64,000 nucleotides of DNA from Sphagnum magellanicum (GCA_021904315.1 CM038925.1:5520501-5584500); one strand, 5' to 3'; positions 1 through 12,423 are shown, numbered from the stretch's first letter. Translations and numbers: made by a program. The notes: generated from the sequence alone by a model not told the origin.

Positions 1-940
1 CCCATGGTTTTTATTCCCTACATTGGTGGTGAATGAAGGAAGCTGTGAGTGTTCCATGATCTTGGGTTGTCACTTTGACAGCTTATATCATTTGCTCTCT
101 TGCTCATTTCCTCCCCAGTTTGTTTCATGATTGCTGTTCCCAAAAGTCCCAAATCATGTTTGTCAAGAAGTTTTGAAAGTTATTCCAGGGTTTCTGAATT
201 AGATCCATGCTTTCTTTTTTATTGTTGTTCCCACAAAGTCCCAAGGATTAATTGGCAGCAGCAGGCATATACATATTACACACCTAAAAAATCTTGCTGT
301 CTATTTATGGAATACAGTGATAAGCCTCGAGCTGTGCCTTATTTTTGTTGTTTTTTCATGTTTTTTATCCCCCTTTATTTTCCATTCTTGCATACTTTGG
401 TGGTCATGTTTCAAGTACACACTAGCATGGTGTCAGATCAAATGTGGTGGCTTTAATAAGTGCCTTTCATACGGGAGGCCTTATTCCTAATGCCCAGTAC
501 TATTTTACATACTACATTTCTATGGAGGTATTGCTAGCTTGGTATATTGACATAAACAGCTGTTGTAGATTATTCTTCAATCCCTCCTAGGAAGATTAGT
601 ACGCAGAATGACCTGAACCAGCAGCTCAATTATTCTAGTGGTCTTAGGTGATAGGTTACAACCTCATAATTATCCATTTGACAAGATAGATATGTCATTC
701 AACAATTCAAATGTCAGCATTGAGATCAGATGTTGCGGAATAATGCATGCCAGCTGGATTATGTCCATGAATGGACAGGCTGAGCCTATTCCAGGGTATG
801 GAAAGCACTCCAGGGACTTTTTCTTTGTTTTCCAAAGCACCTCCCCGCCTGGAAGATTCATTTGTCGGTTGAAGACCCTTAGACTGATCACATGCAGATC
901 TTCTACCATTTGAATAAGAAAACCTTTGGTGCTTTACTCT
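1..940. other. Noncoding, nothing recognised
   Basis: No reading frame here has a recognisable domain or a codon pattern that persists beyond short chance ORFs on both strands. The stretch is moderately AT-rich single-copy-looking DNA. Confidence 0.5.
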
Positions 941-1058
941 GGGGAAGGCCTGCTCCCACTGACCTCCCCTAAATTCTGGGCCTACACCAATGTCTGGCAA
1001 CCACCTTCAAGGCTATAACCCTCAAGTTAGGGGAGGCCTTGGGGAGCAGGCCTTCCCC
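941..1058. repeat. Long imperfect palindrome (hairpin)
   Basis: The left arm (941-972) and right arm (1027-1058) are reverse complements over about 32 bp with a few mismatches, sharing GGGGAAGGCCTGCTCCC and CTCCCCTAA blocks. The loop is about 54 bp. The arms are far more GC-rich than the surroundings. It could be a small foldback element or a transcribed hairpin; the sequence alone does not decide. Confidence 0.7.
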
Positions 1059-1794
1059 TATACTTATTACTCCTACTGTAATATTCTTCAGGACTTATGG
1101 CTTCTATGAACTACCCCAGTGAGTGTCACTTGATGTTGTCTACAGTTCCTCCAAAAACAACTCTGGTTTCTGATGAAGAGAAACTCCTTGCCTGTGGCAT
1201 CACCATAGTAAGGCATCAGAGTTTTAGTGTACACAATCTGATTTGCCATATCTTTCTTCAAAACATAGTTCACCACATCATGATTCAGCTTAAACTGTAG
1301 ACACATCACAACAAGCATTCAAATGGGTAATATAAACCTAAATCATACCTCCCATTGCTGCTGCCTCCTGTGCAATCCATTAGACCCCTTCTCATTTACT
1401 CTCAAGAGACTCTCATTGTTCCCCTGGTCTGAATGATGATGGCCTATCCATTCAGGTGCCTGAAGGACTACTAAAGGAAGAAGCACTCCGATTTTGTTTG
1501 AGAAGAAGAGGAGGCGCCATTTGCTTAAGTTGCCTCCCATGTTGCAGCAAAAATATTACAGGGGGTAAGGCGCTCTCCAAGTAAGTTACACTTTAAAAAA
1601 TTCTACAAGTTCTTTGCGACCTAGTTATAGGTGTAAGATAATTGGTGACTTTGAGATAATAGGTGCATGTAGGTTGTTAAGGGTATGTTTCCATGATCTT
1701 CTGCCCATCCATTATTTTGTACTATCCTCACTCAAATAATTGGGGATGTTTATGTAAAAAGTTGAGACACTGGCCCACTATTCTAGTGTGTCTT

Positions 1795-1817
1795 CCCCCC
1801 CCCCCCCCCCCCCCCCC
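1795..1817. repeat. Poly-C tract (23 C)
   Basis: An uninterrupted run of about 23 cytosines. Its exact length may be an assembly estimate because such runs are hard to sequence. Confidence 0.9.
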
Positions 1818-2639
1818 TCTGGAGATACCCAATAGACTCACAAGTGGCAGTCACCTTGCCTCAAAAACTGGTCAGACAAGTGCAAACTTCATCTCCAGTT
1901 ACATTAACTCTCTACACCTGCAACAGCTGGGTGTTAAATTTTGTTACATGAGTTGAGAAATAGGAAGGGGAACCTAGAAACCAGAAACCAGAAACCCTTC
2001 TGCTATCATTTGAGCAATTTCATTACAATTGGATACTCCATGCTGGTTCACCCTAACCCTATATATGTATTAACTGGTGTCGGGCAATTCTTAAAATGAG
2101 GTACAGATACTTGTTGGTTATCAACCTGGGTAAACTTTCACTTACCCATTGATTCTCATAATATTCAAAGAATCAATTTTGGTATATAATCATGGTTCTC
2201 AAAAAAAAAAAAGTCAAAGAACCATCAGCTCTTTAAGGTTTTTGAAATAACCAGAGTCAGTGGAACTTGGATTCTGAATTTTTTTCAAAGAACCAGTTCT
2301 CTGATTTTGGAATATTTAGAGAACCAAAACCGGTAGGTCTTTAAAAATTCCAAGAACCCTATAACACAAGTATCAACTATTAGGGTACTTTAGGGCTAGT
2401 TGGTTGTTATTGAGTAGGTAGTAAAATCAGAAGCTAAGGTAACCCCATTGTGGTTAGTTAGAGTACTGAAACTCAACGAAAAGTGGTTTCCTGTCCACCC
2501 ACTGCCCATTTCTCACAGTACTCTGTGGCCATTGGCTCACTCTAGTCCCCAGTTTATGACCATCTGTAGTTGACAACTTTGGACCGGTTTAGGGTTAAGG
2601 TTTAGGGTTGAGGTTTAAACCTTTAACCAACAATTGTTA

Positions 2640-3540
2640 AACCAGTGTTATGCATGTAAATGTCAACAGTCTTGTATATGGCATGTAAATCTCTTTACAC
2701 TTAACATGTCTGAACTTTTTACATTTACACTTATATTGTTATTATGTATAATTTTTTTTAACATTTACATGACCATGTGTAAATGTTTTGGGGTGTGTAA
2801 GTGTATGTATTATATATCTTTAATGGCCATGCCTTCTTACAAATTCATATTAATTAGTTGTGGGTGCATCCCAAAACTCAAATTTATTTTTTTGTAACGG
2901 GTCACTTTGATTGGCCCTTCACAAAAAAAATGATATTTTGATACTCCCCAAACATTAGCATTGTTTATCACCATGTTATTATGGTGATGCTATTTCAAGG
3001 AATATCTTGAATGCACATTTTGCTCCACCTCATTGTTTGAGTAGAACTTTTTTTTTTGACTTTGTTCATCACTACTTTTGGCCTAAGCTTTTACAAGAGT
3101 GTAGGTACTTTTTGTAATGTATGTTAATTAATTTAATTAGTAGTTGTGGTGCATCCCAAAGCACAAATGTTGTAATGAGTTTTTTTTGTTGCAATGTGTC
3201 ATTTGATTGGCCTATCACCAAAAACATTATGAAAACCTCCTCCCCCTTTCCCCAAGTAGAAATCACATTTTTCATATTATTTTATACTTACATTGTTTTA
3301 CATGTTCACACAAAAACCATATAAATGTATTTGTTTTTACACTTACAATGTTTTACATGTCATAAATAGATTTATATGGTTTTACACTTACATGTCTCAT
3401 GTTCTACATTTACACTTACACAAACATAGATGGATATTAGATACTTACATAGAGTGTAAATAAAATTTATTATGGGATTTACATTCAGTGTAAGTCTTAA
3501 ATCATTTACATGCACAATATTAGTTTAAACCATGTAACTA
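2640..3540. repeat. Patch of repeated TTTACACTTACATGT-type words
   Basis: Variants of the words ACATTTACA, TTACACTTACA and CATGTAAATG recur on both strands many times in about 900 bp. Spacing is irregular, so this is a degenerate simple-sequence patch rather than a clean tandem array. Confidence 0.5.
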
Positions 3541-4980
3541 CCTAAGCCATGGATGTGCCTAGCTCTTAGATTGGAAGGTACCAAGACAATTTTGAAGACG
3601 ACCTCTGCAACAAAATGAAATTTCAAACCATGGATCGTCCAAGCATGTAAGACATTACTATGACATGATTTGCATGTCCATAGAAAGTTAAGCCTAAATC
3701 ATAGAGCCCTACATGTAAATACAGATTATGCCATGCTAATTTTTTTGGCATAATAAAAGTTTATGCCTAGACCACGCAAGCCCTAGCAAGGCTAGCATAT
3801 AATGGCTTATCATGACATGCTTTTTTTTCTTCGTGATATGTTATTGCCTAAACCAATCAGCTCTAGCATGTTATGATGTATTATGCCATGGATTTGCTTT
3901 TCATAAAAATTTATTCATAAATTGTAAAGCACTTGAAGAAAAAATGAAGTGTGTTTTTATAACAGAACCTTATATCATGAATATCCCCTCTAGAAATGAG
4001 GAGGCATGTTAGATATTAAACCTTTTCCTTATGAGTCGGAGAGATCTTACACCTATAAGATTCCTTAAAAGTGAGAAAGATCTTAAACCTATTTACTCCT
4101 ATAGATGCTTCCCCATCCTAGACCTTGTGATCTACATATGTTTACTTTCATGTTAACCTTTGCCTGGTGCTATACAATGAGTAAACCTCATAGGCGGGAA
4201 ACATCGCAAAATGTGGAACTGGACTCAACTATATGCTTGTCTTAGGCCCCACGTTTAGAGCACTAATTATGACCTCATCCTAGGCCCTTCAATTTGGGAA
4301 TGTCCCCAACTTGGGGCTCTACCCATACACATACAACCCTAATTAATTGAGATCAACATCCAACAAGGGGTTCATATATGTAGTGATAAATCCTCAGACC
4401 CAACCCCACCCCGGCCCCCCTCCCCCCCCATGAGCTCTGTTCGAGCGTCAATGCAACACACTACACAGAGTTGCATTGTTCTATTGTAGGATCTAACTAG
4501 TTTGATTATGGTGTTAATTTAAATAAAAATAGAAATTATTTTTAATAATTGTCAAAAACTAGATAATAACAAGTGTCATGAATTACCATGTTGGTGCCTA
4601 GAACTACCATTCTCTACACACCTCACAAATGACAAAGACCACCTTAATGACATATGATTTCCAAAAAAAAAAAGATTCACTTGCAACACAAAAAATCCAT
4701 GCCCAAACACAATTTTCACAAAACTACAAAATTACATAAACACAAAAGAAGAAAAAGAAAAAAAAGAGCAAGGTGTTGAAATCTTGGGATGCGTGACCCA
4801 CACCAAGAAATTTTTGAGCCCCATTCACAAAATAACTAAAACATGTTTACATTGAAATTAGTTCTTTATTAATGGACAACTAAATCAAACTAGTGGGAAC
4901 CCGTGACCTTTGGTCACTGTGAGCTGCTTCTAAGCTCAAATTCTCCACATTTTATTTATTGCACAATGTGGGTATGGCTC

Positions 4981-6147
4981 TAGACTACAACAGTAGTAGT
5001 GTGGTTGTAAGGATGATGGGCCATGGAATCAGTCCAGTGAGGAGAGCCTTCTTCACCAGCAAATGGGTTTTGACATTGTTGGGGAGAAGGAACAAATGTG
5101 ATGAACCATTTTGCTGAAGAAATGGTAAACTTTTTTTGTTGTTGTTGTGGTGTTTTTCAAACCGATCCCATGTTCTTCCACGGTTTGGTTCTTTGTGCAG
5201 CCACCATCCCATTGCAACAAGATCAAGGAGATTGAGGCACAGACAAAAATCTGTTACAGAACAATCCTTGGTCTCTCTGCTTGCAAACCCTAAAAAGGAA
5301 AACAAAAATCTCTATTGGAAGGAATGGGGCTTTGTTTCTTCTTCTTCTTTGTGCATTGCCTGGAAGGATTTCAGTAGAGGGAGCAAAGGCCCATTTGCTG
5401 CTTATTATCACTTGATAGAAATGAGCTTCTTCTTTTCTCCCTTCCATTGCATTGTTGCCCAGCAGACCGAGCTCTCTGAGTAGTAGTACCCATGAGCCCC
5501 TCCCTCTGCGATCTGCCTGTCTGTGATGGAGCAAGAAAAATGGGAGGTCCATGTTCTTAACCACAAGTACATTGGCTTGTCTTCGAATCACCAACCTTGG
5601 AAGGCCTAATTGACTTAAGACAAAGACCTTGAAAGACTGGAGCCTGTGTAACAATCCCTACAGCCCTGTTGCTCGGCTGCTGTGAAAGCAAGGGCAGCCA
5701 GCCCCGTCTCTGAAGCTCCATTAGCCAATGTGAATGAGAGATTCTCTTCTTCCTGTCCTGGCCTTGCTGCTCTCCAATGCTTGGTCTCCTGTGATTCCTA
5801 CCCTCACAAGAAGCAAACTGGAAAATTGATGGAATTGTTGGTTGCATGGAGAGGCCTGGAAGGATGATTGATGCCCCAGGGGCTGGTTGCCCCTTTGTGT
5901 CACCACAACACAATCCAGCTTCTCTTCACCACTGTCTCTGTCTGATGAACTACACTGCAATCTGCCCTGTAGCCATTGCTTAACCTATCATCACAATGTC
6001 AATCTATTTGACTCCTACCAAGATTCAAACCAAACAAGTACACAGATTCAATTCATTGCACTATGTGATCAAAACAATGTGTTCCAATTCAAATCTTAGC
6101 ATCTTTTGGAACAAGTTTATGTCTCACAATAGATTTTTCTTATGGAA
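4981..6147. other. GC-elevated stretch without assigned gene
   Basis: Base composition rises relative to the left flank and there are moderately long overlapping frames on both strands around 5,000-5,960, but none shows a known domain, a consistent frame, or a convincing start. It could be untranslated exon, a decayed gene, or the distal upstream of the locus to the right. Confidence 0.35.
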
Positions 6148-6697
6148 AAAAAGAGTTCATGCATGAGAAAAAGGGATGGAAAAAAACCACAAGGTTTTGT
6201 AGATGTTTCTTACCAGTGACGATATTGATCAACTCCTCGCCTCGCTGCCAATATTTTTTTCCAACCGGTCGCCATTCTCTTCTCGATTTCAAATACTTCT
6301 GGACTGTATCGCAACCACGGCATGCGCGAGAATCCTTTGTTTACTGTGCAATTGATGTTGAACTTCTCTCGCTCCAAATTGTGGAGATCGAACGCCATAA
6401 TTATCTTCTCGACTACAGATCGCTCCTTCTCATGAGCAAAAAATTACGATCCTTCCGCAAACAGAATCCAGCAAAGGAAAGAAAGAAAGACAAAAGAAGA
6501 TTGCATGAAGAAAAGGGAGAAAAAAGCCACAAGGATTTGTATGTTTCTTACCACACTATTGATGAACTTTCTCTCGCTGCAAATATCTTCTCGATCACGG
6601 CAAATTTTACTTCTCTACATTGCAGCAATTATCATGATGTTCAAAAAATTACGATCCTTCCACAAACGGAATCAAGGAAAGGAAAAGAAAAGAAACA
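6148..6697. repeat. Partial tandem duplication (about 340-bp unit)
   Basis: Unit A (about 6,148-6,490) and unit B (about 6,494-6,697) share the beginning (GCATGA..AAAAAGG, CCACAAGG, TTTGTA..TGTTTCTTACCA), a middle block (CTCGCTGC.AATAT) and the end (CAAAAAATTACGATCCTTCC, then purine-rich AAAGGAAA). Unit B lacks roughly 140 bp from the middle. The long plus-strand frame that covers both units (262 codons) has no recognisable domain and may be only a by-product of the duplication. Confidence 0.65.
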
Positions 6698-7427
6698 GAT
6701 TTTTTGTCTTCCTCACTGGGCAAGATCTCTTCATCCTCAGGACTCCCGACTCCTAGACATTGAGTTCCTCAGGTCCGATCTCTTTTTCTTCTTTTTTACC
6801 ATTATTTCCCAACTGCCGCCGGTTCTGCTGCATAAGACGGTTGGAACTTGGAACTTGGAATGGGGTAGCATTCTGCAGCAGAACGTCACGTCACGGACGG
6901 ACGGACGGGAAGACATAGTGAATTTATATATAAGATTAATTACCTGAACTCGGCATAATTCTAAACTAATCATGACTGAACTGAGTAGCTGGCATAACAC
7001 ACTTGACATAAGAATCTTTACTTTTTCCTCAGGGCTAGGGAGTTCAAAATTGCTATGCTACATCAAAATATTCAAATCATTTTTATTTATTTGATTTGTT
7101 TAGGCAAAACAACCAAAACCAAACCCAAAATTTTACTTTCTTTTTTTTTGTTTTGGCAGAACAAGCAGAACTGAACCGAACCATTTTCCTCACAGCGCAA
7201 AAAGACAAGCAAGCCTGTACAGAGATTTTTGGGGGGTTGTTTGACCTGATTCATGGTATTCTGCGACCGTTTTCTTCGCTTTCTTTCCCCTCTCTCCCCT
7301 AAGCACTATTCAGCACTCGTCGTCTTTCCATTCGTATCCCCATTCCCAAGCCGCACTCTCTAGCAATTGCAACTCACAAATGGTGACTCTCCTTTCTTCG
7401 GCTATTCTGTAAAGCGGGGCTACCGAA
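6698..7427. other. Noncoding, short GGAC microsatellite
   Basis: Contains a short CACGGACGGACGGACGG run near 6,890-6,909 and pyrimidine-rich DNA. No gene is supported until the LINE fragment begins. Confidence 0.5.
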
Positions 7428-8084
7428 ATGCAAGGAAACCCACCCAGAGCGCCAACATCTGCTCCTTCATTCAAAAGGTTAAACCTGCAAAACTCCACCG
7501 TCACGCAAGTTATTGCCAGAATCTGGCATAACGCCCCACCGCGGAAGATCGGCACTCTCATATGGCTCACTTTAAACCGGGGTCTCCCAGTTGGCACATG
7601 GCTACAATGCATGGGGATCCTCCCCACGTGCAAGGTTTGCACTGAGGAGGCCCCTGAATCCCCTCAACATTGTCTCCTCGAGTGTCCCCTCGCCAAACGG
7701 GCTTGGGAGGCCTTCTATCACATATGGCAAAAATGGGGAGCGCCCAATGACATCATTTTTTCCTGGCCTTTCGTCCTGCTTGGTGAAGCTGTCTTCGAAA
7801 GAGAAGATGACCCTCCCGGAGTCCAAGGGTACCATGTAAGAGGCTTCTCCTACATCAGACAACCGCTTGACATCCTTCGCAGTTTTATCCTCTACTTTCT
7901 TTGGACGGAGAGATGCCGGAAGCATTTTGATAACCAGTATTCCTCTAGGAAAATCCTTCAACAAGCCTGGGTTGCTACCGTTGAGGTTGGAATGGCCACT
8001 TGGAAGGCCATTAATTCCCTTCGGTCCTCCCGGGACCCTAGTATTCAAGATAGGATTGATTTAAGGCGGAATGGTGCCACTTAG
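7428..8084 (+). mobile_element. LINE 3'-end remnant with reverse-transcriptase zinc-binding domain
   Basis: An open frame of 218 codons matches the zf-RVT domain that follows reverse transcriptase in plant non-LTR retrotransposons. The diagnostic block lies at residues 33-98: a W-x(4)-P..K start, then C68-x2-C71-x9-H81-x4-C86, then a conserved A..AW after the last cysteine. The residues after about 100 are the usual poorly conserved tail rich in W, R and K. There is no reverse transcriptase or endonuclease domain in the preceding DNA, so this is a 5'-truncated copy, as is common for LINE insertions. The frame has stayed open for its whole length. It sits about 590 bp upstream of the F-box coding start and on the same strand. 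The first ATG is only the first available one; true coding would extend upstream. Confidence 0.8.
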
Positions 8085-8318
8085 GCATCTTTGGGGTTGA
8101 ATGCGTCACCATCGTGTCGTGCTTCTTGCCCCCCTTGTATTTCTTGTATTTCTTTAATGGTTGATGGGGCTGCTGCCTCCCTCCCCTCTCGGGGTTTCTT
8201 CTCTAGCAATTGCAGCGTTTCCTTGCGCTTCGGTTACGATTGTCCTCTTTTCGACTACGACGATAACAGGAAGGACAAGGAGTCGAGAGACAGACGCAGA
8301 GAAAGAGAAAAAAAGTAC

Positions 8319-8337
8319 GAGAGAGAGAGAGAGAGAG
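8319..8337. repeat. GA microsatellite
   Basis: About nine GA repeats inside a purine-rich stretch upstream of the F-box coding start. GA tracts in plant 5' regions can bind GAGA-type factors; no function is shown here. Confidence 0.85.
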
Positions 8338-9268
8338 CTTGTCCCGTCTGTTGTTGCAAACAGTTCAAGGCAGGTAGTAACGGAGACGGTCGTACACGTA
8401 GGGGAAGAGAATGAGGCTTGCAATCACTGGCAGCTACAGTTGCTGCTCTTGACAAGAAGAAGAAGAAGCAGCAGAGGACAAGGAGTAACTGTAGGATATG
8501 GAAACAGTTGGGGCTGTGGTTTGTTGGAGGTAGTTAGGAAGAGACAGAAAAGAGATCGAGTATAATGAGTCAGAGGTAGAGAGACAGAGAGGGAAGTGGG
8601 GAGAGAAGCGGGGAGCTGACATGAGCAGACGAGTCTGTTGTTGCTGTGGCTGGCGTCATCGTTGCTGTCAATGTCGGCAGACGGTGGTGGTGGAGAAAAT
8701 GTTTTTCAAGCGGCGTGCATTGGCGGTGGCAGCAAGCAGGTGGAGAGTGTGGAAGAGATTTCCGAGTGTATGTTTGTTTTGGATCTGCCGGAGCTCGCTT
8801 TGGAAGGCATTCTTGTGCGCTTGCCGGCTGCGTCGCTGGTGCATATGGTAGTTGTTTGCCAGGACTTGAGGAAGCGATGTCGCACCGACCATCTGTGGCA
8901 GCACTTGTTCCATCAGAAGTGGGTACGCATTGCTGGCCGCTCGGGGTTCCGCGAGTGGCAGCAGCACTTTACGACATCATCGCAGTAAATGGATGTAGGA
9001 GCGGTGGACCGGAGTTTGCGCTTGTGGGGATGGCCGCTCTCTTGCTTGTGGCCTTTCTCCTGGCTGAATCTCCAAGGACAGCAGCCGGTAACAAGCCCTC
9101 CTCCCAATTCTCTCATGGCCTGGTACTGGGCGCTGGAGAGCGGCAAGTTCTGGTTCCCTGCCCAAGTCTACAACCGTGAGGTCCGTATTCATTTCTCATC
9201 TGTATCTTCACAATGGTATCATTCTGCTCTGGAAAGGCAACATATCACTTTCAGAAAAACAAAAGTGA

Positions 9269-9296
9269 GATGATGATGATGATGATGATGATGATG
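9269..9296. repeat. GAT microsatellite in intron 1 of the F-box locus
   Basis: About nine GAT repeats inside the inferred first intron. Confidence 0.9.
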
Positions 9297-10502
9297 GCAT
9301 ATCAGCTGTTCACAAGCAGACTGCTTGGAATACATACTCTGCTTCATCACCAAAATGTTTTAGAACAATGGAAAAAGATATTTTCTTGCATCCTGGGCTT
9401 GTAGACTTAAGCTGATCTAATTTGTCTCCTGAAGATGCAGTTGTTCTTGGAGATTGAGCTGCTGCTGATACATTGGTGTAGATTATTTTTGATGACTCGT
9501 GTAACACTCTCCACTCATGTCAAGTTTTTTTTTTTCTAAAAATTGTCAAGTCAAATTGGATGGATTTCTGTAGCAGAATGGGCATGTGGGGTTTATGTTG
9601 TCTTGCTATGATGCAGAATTGAGCTATGACCGCCATTCAGACTCCTTCTGTCCCAGGTAATAATTTCCCACTTGAAACCTTTCAATCAAGTCAAATCTGA
9701 AAGTTTTCTCTTCTGTCTCAGATGCAAAACTCCTGTAACCCTTCTTCACTGCAGCAACTTATAAGAGTGAGAAGCGTGCAGATATCCCCACATGGTCCAC
9801 GGACAATAGTGGTGGAGGAGGGAGTGCAGTGGGAGGGATTGCGATCACCTCCCCTTGACACACCTCCACATGATCTCTATCTGTCTGATTGCCTTGACAA
9901 ACTACAGCCTGGTGATCATGTTGAAGTACAATGGCGCAGGAGCAAGGACTTCCCATATGCTAACCTTCGTTTCAACATTTTTTGCAGCCATATGATTGCA
10001 CTTGGTATTAGTGACAAGTTGTCCATGTCCAGGAGTCTCAACATGCCTTCAAATATTGCCACTTTCAGCCATGCTTTTCATCCATGCTAGGCAATGGAGG
10101 CCCCATTTCTGCATTCTGTTTTTATTTAGTCCTTCAAGGGCTTCTTCATTCTAGTTGGAGAGGTTTTTTAATCCAATTTTATCCTCCAAGAAGACCATGC
10201 TCTTAAAGTTCTTGTGTCTTGTTTCTCCTTTTCCTTCCTCTTTTCTTTTGGCTTTTTCTTTATCTTTCTCTTTCTGTTTTTTGTTCCTCCTTGTTCTTGG
10301 TTTTTTAATGTCTTCTCCTTCTCTTTCAGGCTTTGTTGAGCTAGCCATCATGGTTGTGTTGTCCCATTACTGTTTTGTGACAGAAACTCAATATGCTGGT
10401 TAATTTTTGACATTGACTATCCACTGCTGGGAGCTGACAAAGTCAGTTGGGATGTTAACACACCTGGTCACTACCATGGATATTGTTGTCTTTAGGGTTT
10501 GG

Positions 10503-10548
10503 TTCTCTTCTTTTCCTGGTTGCTGTTCTCTTCTTTTCCTGGTTGCTG
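10503..10548. repeat. 23-bp tandem duplication
   Basis: Two perfect head-to-tail copies of a 23-bp unit beginning TTCTCTTCTTTTCC, inside the inferred third intron of the F-box locus. Confidence 0.9.
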
Positions 10549-11448
10549 TATATTTTGAGATCTGAAATCTCTCCAACCTTAAATAGGGTCATCTCTGAAT
10601 TCTAGTCATGTGGACTTAAATCACAAGTGTGGAGAAATTCTCATTCGTTATGCAGATATTTAGTTAGGCCTCCTGAGACCCTGTTTTCAAAAGAAGACAA
10701 ACATTGTTCTGACTTGAGGCAGGTTGAATGTATGGCAGGGTGGTGGTATGGGGTGGTTGGCCATGTTGAGACATGGGGTTGGGCGAGTCACCACTGCTTC
10801 TGCCATCTCAATGGTTTGTCTTCCCTGCTCATGGCCCTCAGATAAATGCATAAAAGGTGACTAATTTATGAGAACATACCCTCATATATGACTGTGGTCC
10901 TGTAGCACTACTGTTAAGCTTGACTGACCCCTGAGGCAGCACAATCTGGGCCTTCCTGTCCTTTCTTGCAGCCTTGTCCATCCTCATATATACTAGGCTT
11001 TTTTATCGAATTGTGCTGGAAAAGGCCCTTTCCATGATGTTATCCTAAAATTCCGTAAGCCTTTAAGGTGCCCATGGGCTGGGCCATGCTTTTGTATCAC
11101 TCTGATACAGCTCTCTTAAATTGGTGGATTACCATCATCATATACTGGTGACTTTGAGATTTGTTTCATTTGTGAGCAGCATTAATATCCTATTAGTGCT
11201 TTACAAGCTCAAGCATATAAGTGCACATGTGCACAAGTGGATTCATGGGGCTATGTACAGAAACAGTGTGGTTAGAATTCAATCAATACACACTTGGATC
11301 ACACTGGAGGTGGGCTGCTATTGATCACAAAAATCATCATGAGGAGGGAAATGAAGCAAAGGGTTTCTATGGAGGCATCAGAAAATTAAGCACTAAGGAA
11401 GAGATATGCATTTGGGAGTGACTGTGGCCAACTGAAACATTAGAGTGA

Positions 11449-12423
11449 GCAGTACAAAGTTCAAACCTTTGTAGACCTTACATGTGACAGTGGCTCCCAT
11501 TTGTATTTGTAAAAAGCACTCAAATTTAGCTCACAATTTCAAAGCCCAGTTGAGGGATTCTACCCATTGACCACAATTTTTTTTGCTTTAACAGAGCTTT
11601 TGAGGGAGTACAAAGTGCAGTGGCTTACATGATGTTCATGAGCTTTGCTTTATGCAGTACTTTCTGGTCTTATATTTTCATATCTTTTGCATCATCAGAC
11701 AAAGTCTTACCTGGTCTTGGGAAGGGGTTGAAGAAAATATCAAGAAATCAAGAGGATGGTTTACATGGAGAAATTGAAGAAAATTTTGTATCTAACAGTC
11801 AGGTTGGTAAACACCTCAAATATGGAGCTGCTGTTTCTTTAGTAAACCAAATGATGGACTTGATTCATGTTTGCTGAATGATAACCATCCCTTCTGAGAA
11901 TCTCAATGCTGATGGGCTGCCAGGTTGTGAGTTACAGCCCATAACCATAATACCTTAGAACTCCATTTCATTAGTGAGCTACTAGTTAGCACAAGGTACC
12001 ACCCTGGGCTCTCATTGCCCTGATGATTCTGTAACACATTGCTGCTTGGATTAAGACTTCATAATTGCATATGCCATGGATGAAAAGAGGGCAGCTCAAT
12101 CCTCTTCGTGGATGGATGTTTCCAATAACCAGCAAGTGGGTGCTGGTTATTGCAAACAGCCTTGGTGCATCCACACCTCCACTATTCCTGATCACCAACA
12201 CCCTCTCACTGGATACCTAGTTCAAAAGAGATAGGTTGAATCTTGAAGTGGGACAAACCATGATAAGAAAAGTGCATACCAAGTAGTACCGCAAGGCAAT
12301 GGCCACAGATATACTTCATGGGGTAGTTTACCATCTAAGTCCTAGAGCATCTGCATACACAGCAGTTAAATCGCTTGTACATTGTAATCTGGATGAAGTT
12401 TACCAGTCAAATAGTGTGCAAGT
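11449..12423. other. Noncoding with one short perfect hairpin
   Basis: Downstream of the F-box pseudogene. An 85-codon frame at 11,620-11,877 has no recognised domain. A perfect 11-bp stem (AATAACCAGCA and TGCTGGTTATT) with a 6-base loop lies at 12,124-12,151. Confidence 0.5.

Larger units (their letters stand above)
1059..4980. other. AT-rich intergenic DNA
   Basis: No supported gene. It contains a 23-base poly-C run, a patch of ACTTACATGT-like words, and scattered homopolymer A/T runs. ORFs here are short and overlap on both strands without recognisable content. Confidence 0.5.
8671..11448 (+). pseudogene. Broken five-exon F-box gene (At2g26850-like family)
   Basis: F-box proteins of this family are substrate adaptors of SCF ubiquitin ligases. 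Exons inferred by reading-frame and splice-site fit: 8,671-9,180; 9,577-9,656; 9,782-9,959; 10,739-10,813; 11,261-11,448. Exon 1 carries the F-box core (LDLPELALEGILVRLP, then CRTDHLWQ) and ends in FWFPAQVYNRE; exon 2 reads GFMLSCYDAELSYDRHSDSF; exon 3 VVEEGVQWE and DHVEVQWRRSKDFPY; exon 4 WWYGVVGHVE; exon 5 [12 protein letters not shown] and [16 protein letters not shown]. Lesions: TAA at 8,986-8,988 in exon 1; one base missing near 9,786-9,790, where the family pattern Y-P-P-H-G needs an extra C; the exon 3 donor is CT instead of GT (9,960-9,961); TGA at 11,419-11,421 where the family has Arg before LWP. Upstream ATG choice: 8,671 is the first in-frame ATG after a stop at 8,617. Several family arginines are His or Trp here, as expected from CpG decay. 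Domain assignment is strong; pseudogene status is strong unless the assembly is faulty. Confidence 0.85.

Noticed and set aside
2587-2625. Possible interstitial telomere repeats (TTTAGGG words)
   Set aside because: Only two near-units, GTTTAGGGTTAAGG and TTTAGGGTTGAGG; too few to call.
6159-6947. 262-codon plus-strand ORF
   Set aside because: It spans a tandem duplication of noncoding-looking DNA, shows no domain, and low-complexity Lys/Ser runs; treated as chance.
8161-8565. 134-codon plus-strand ORF rich in Arg/Glu
   Set aside because: Generated by GA-rich simple sequence upstream of the F-box gene; overlapping frames on both strands.
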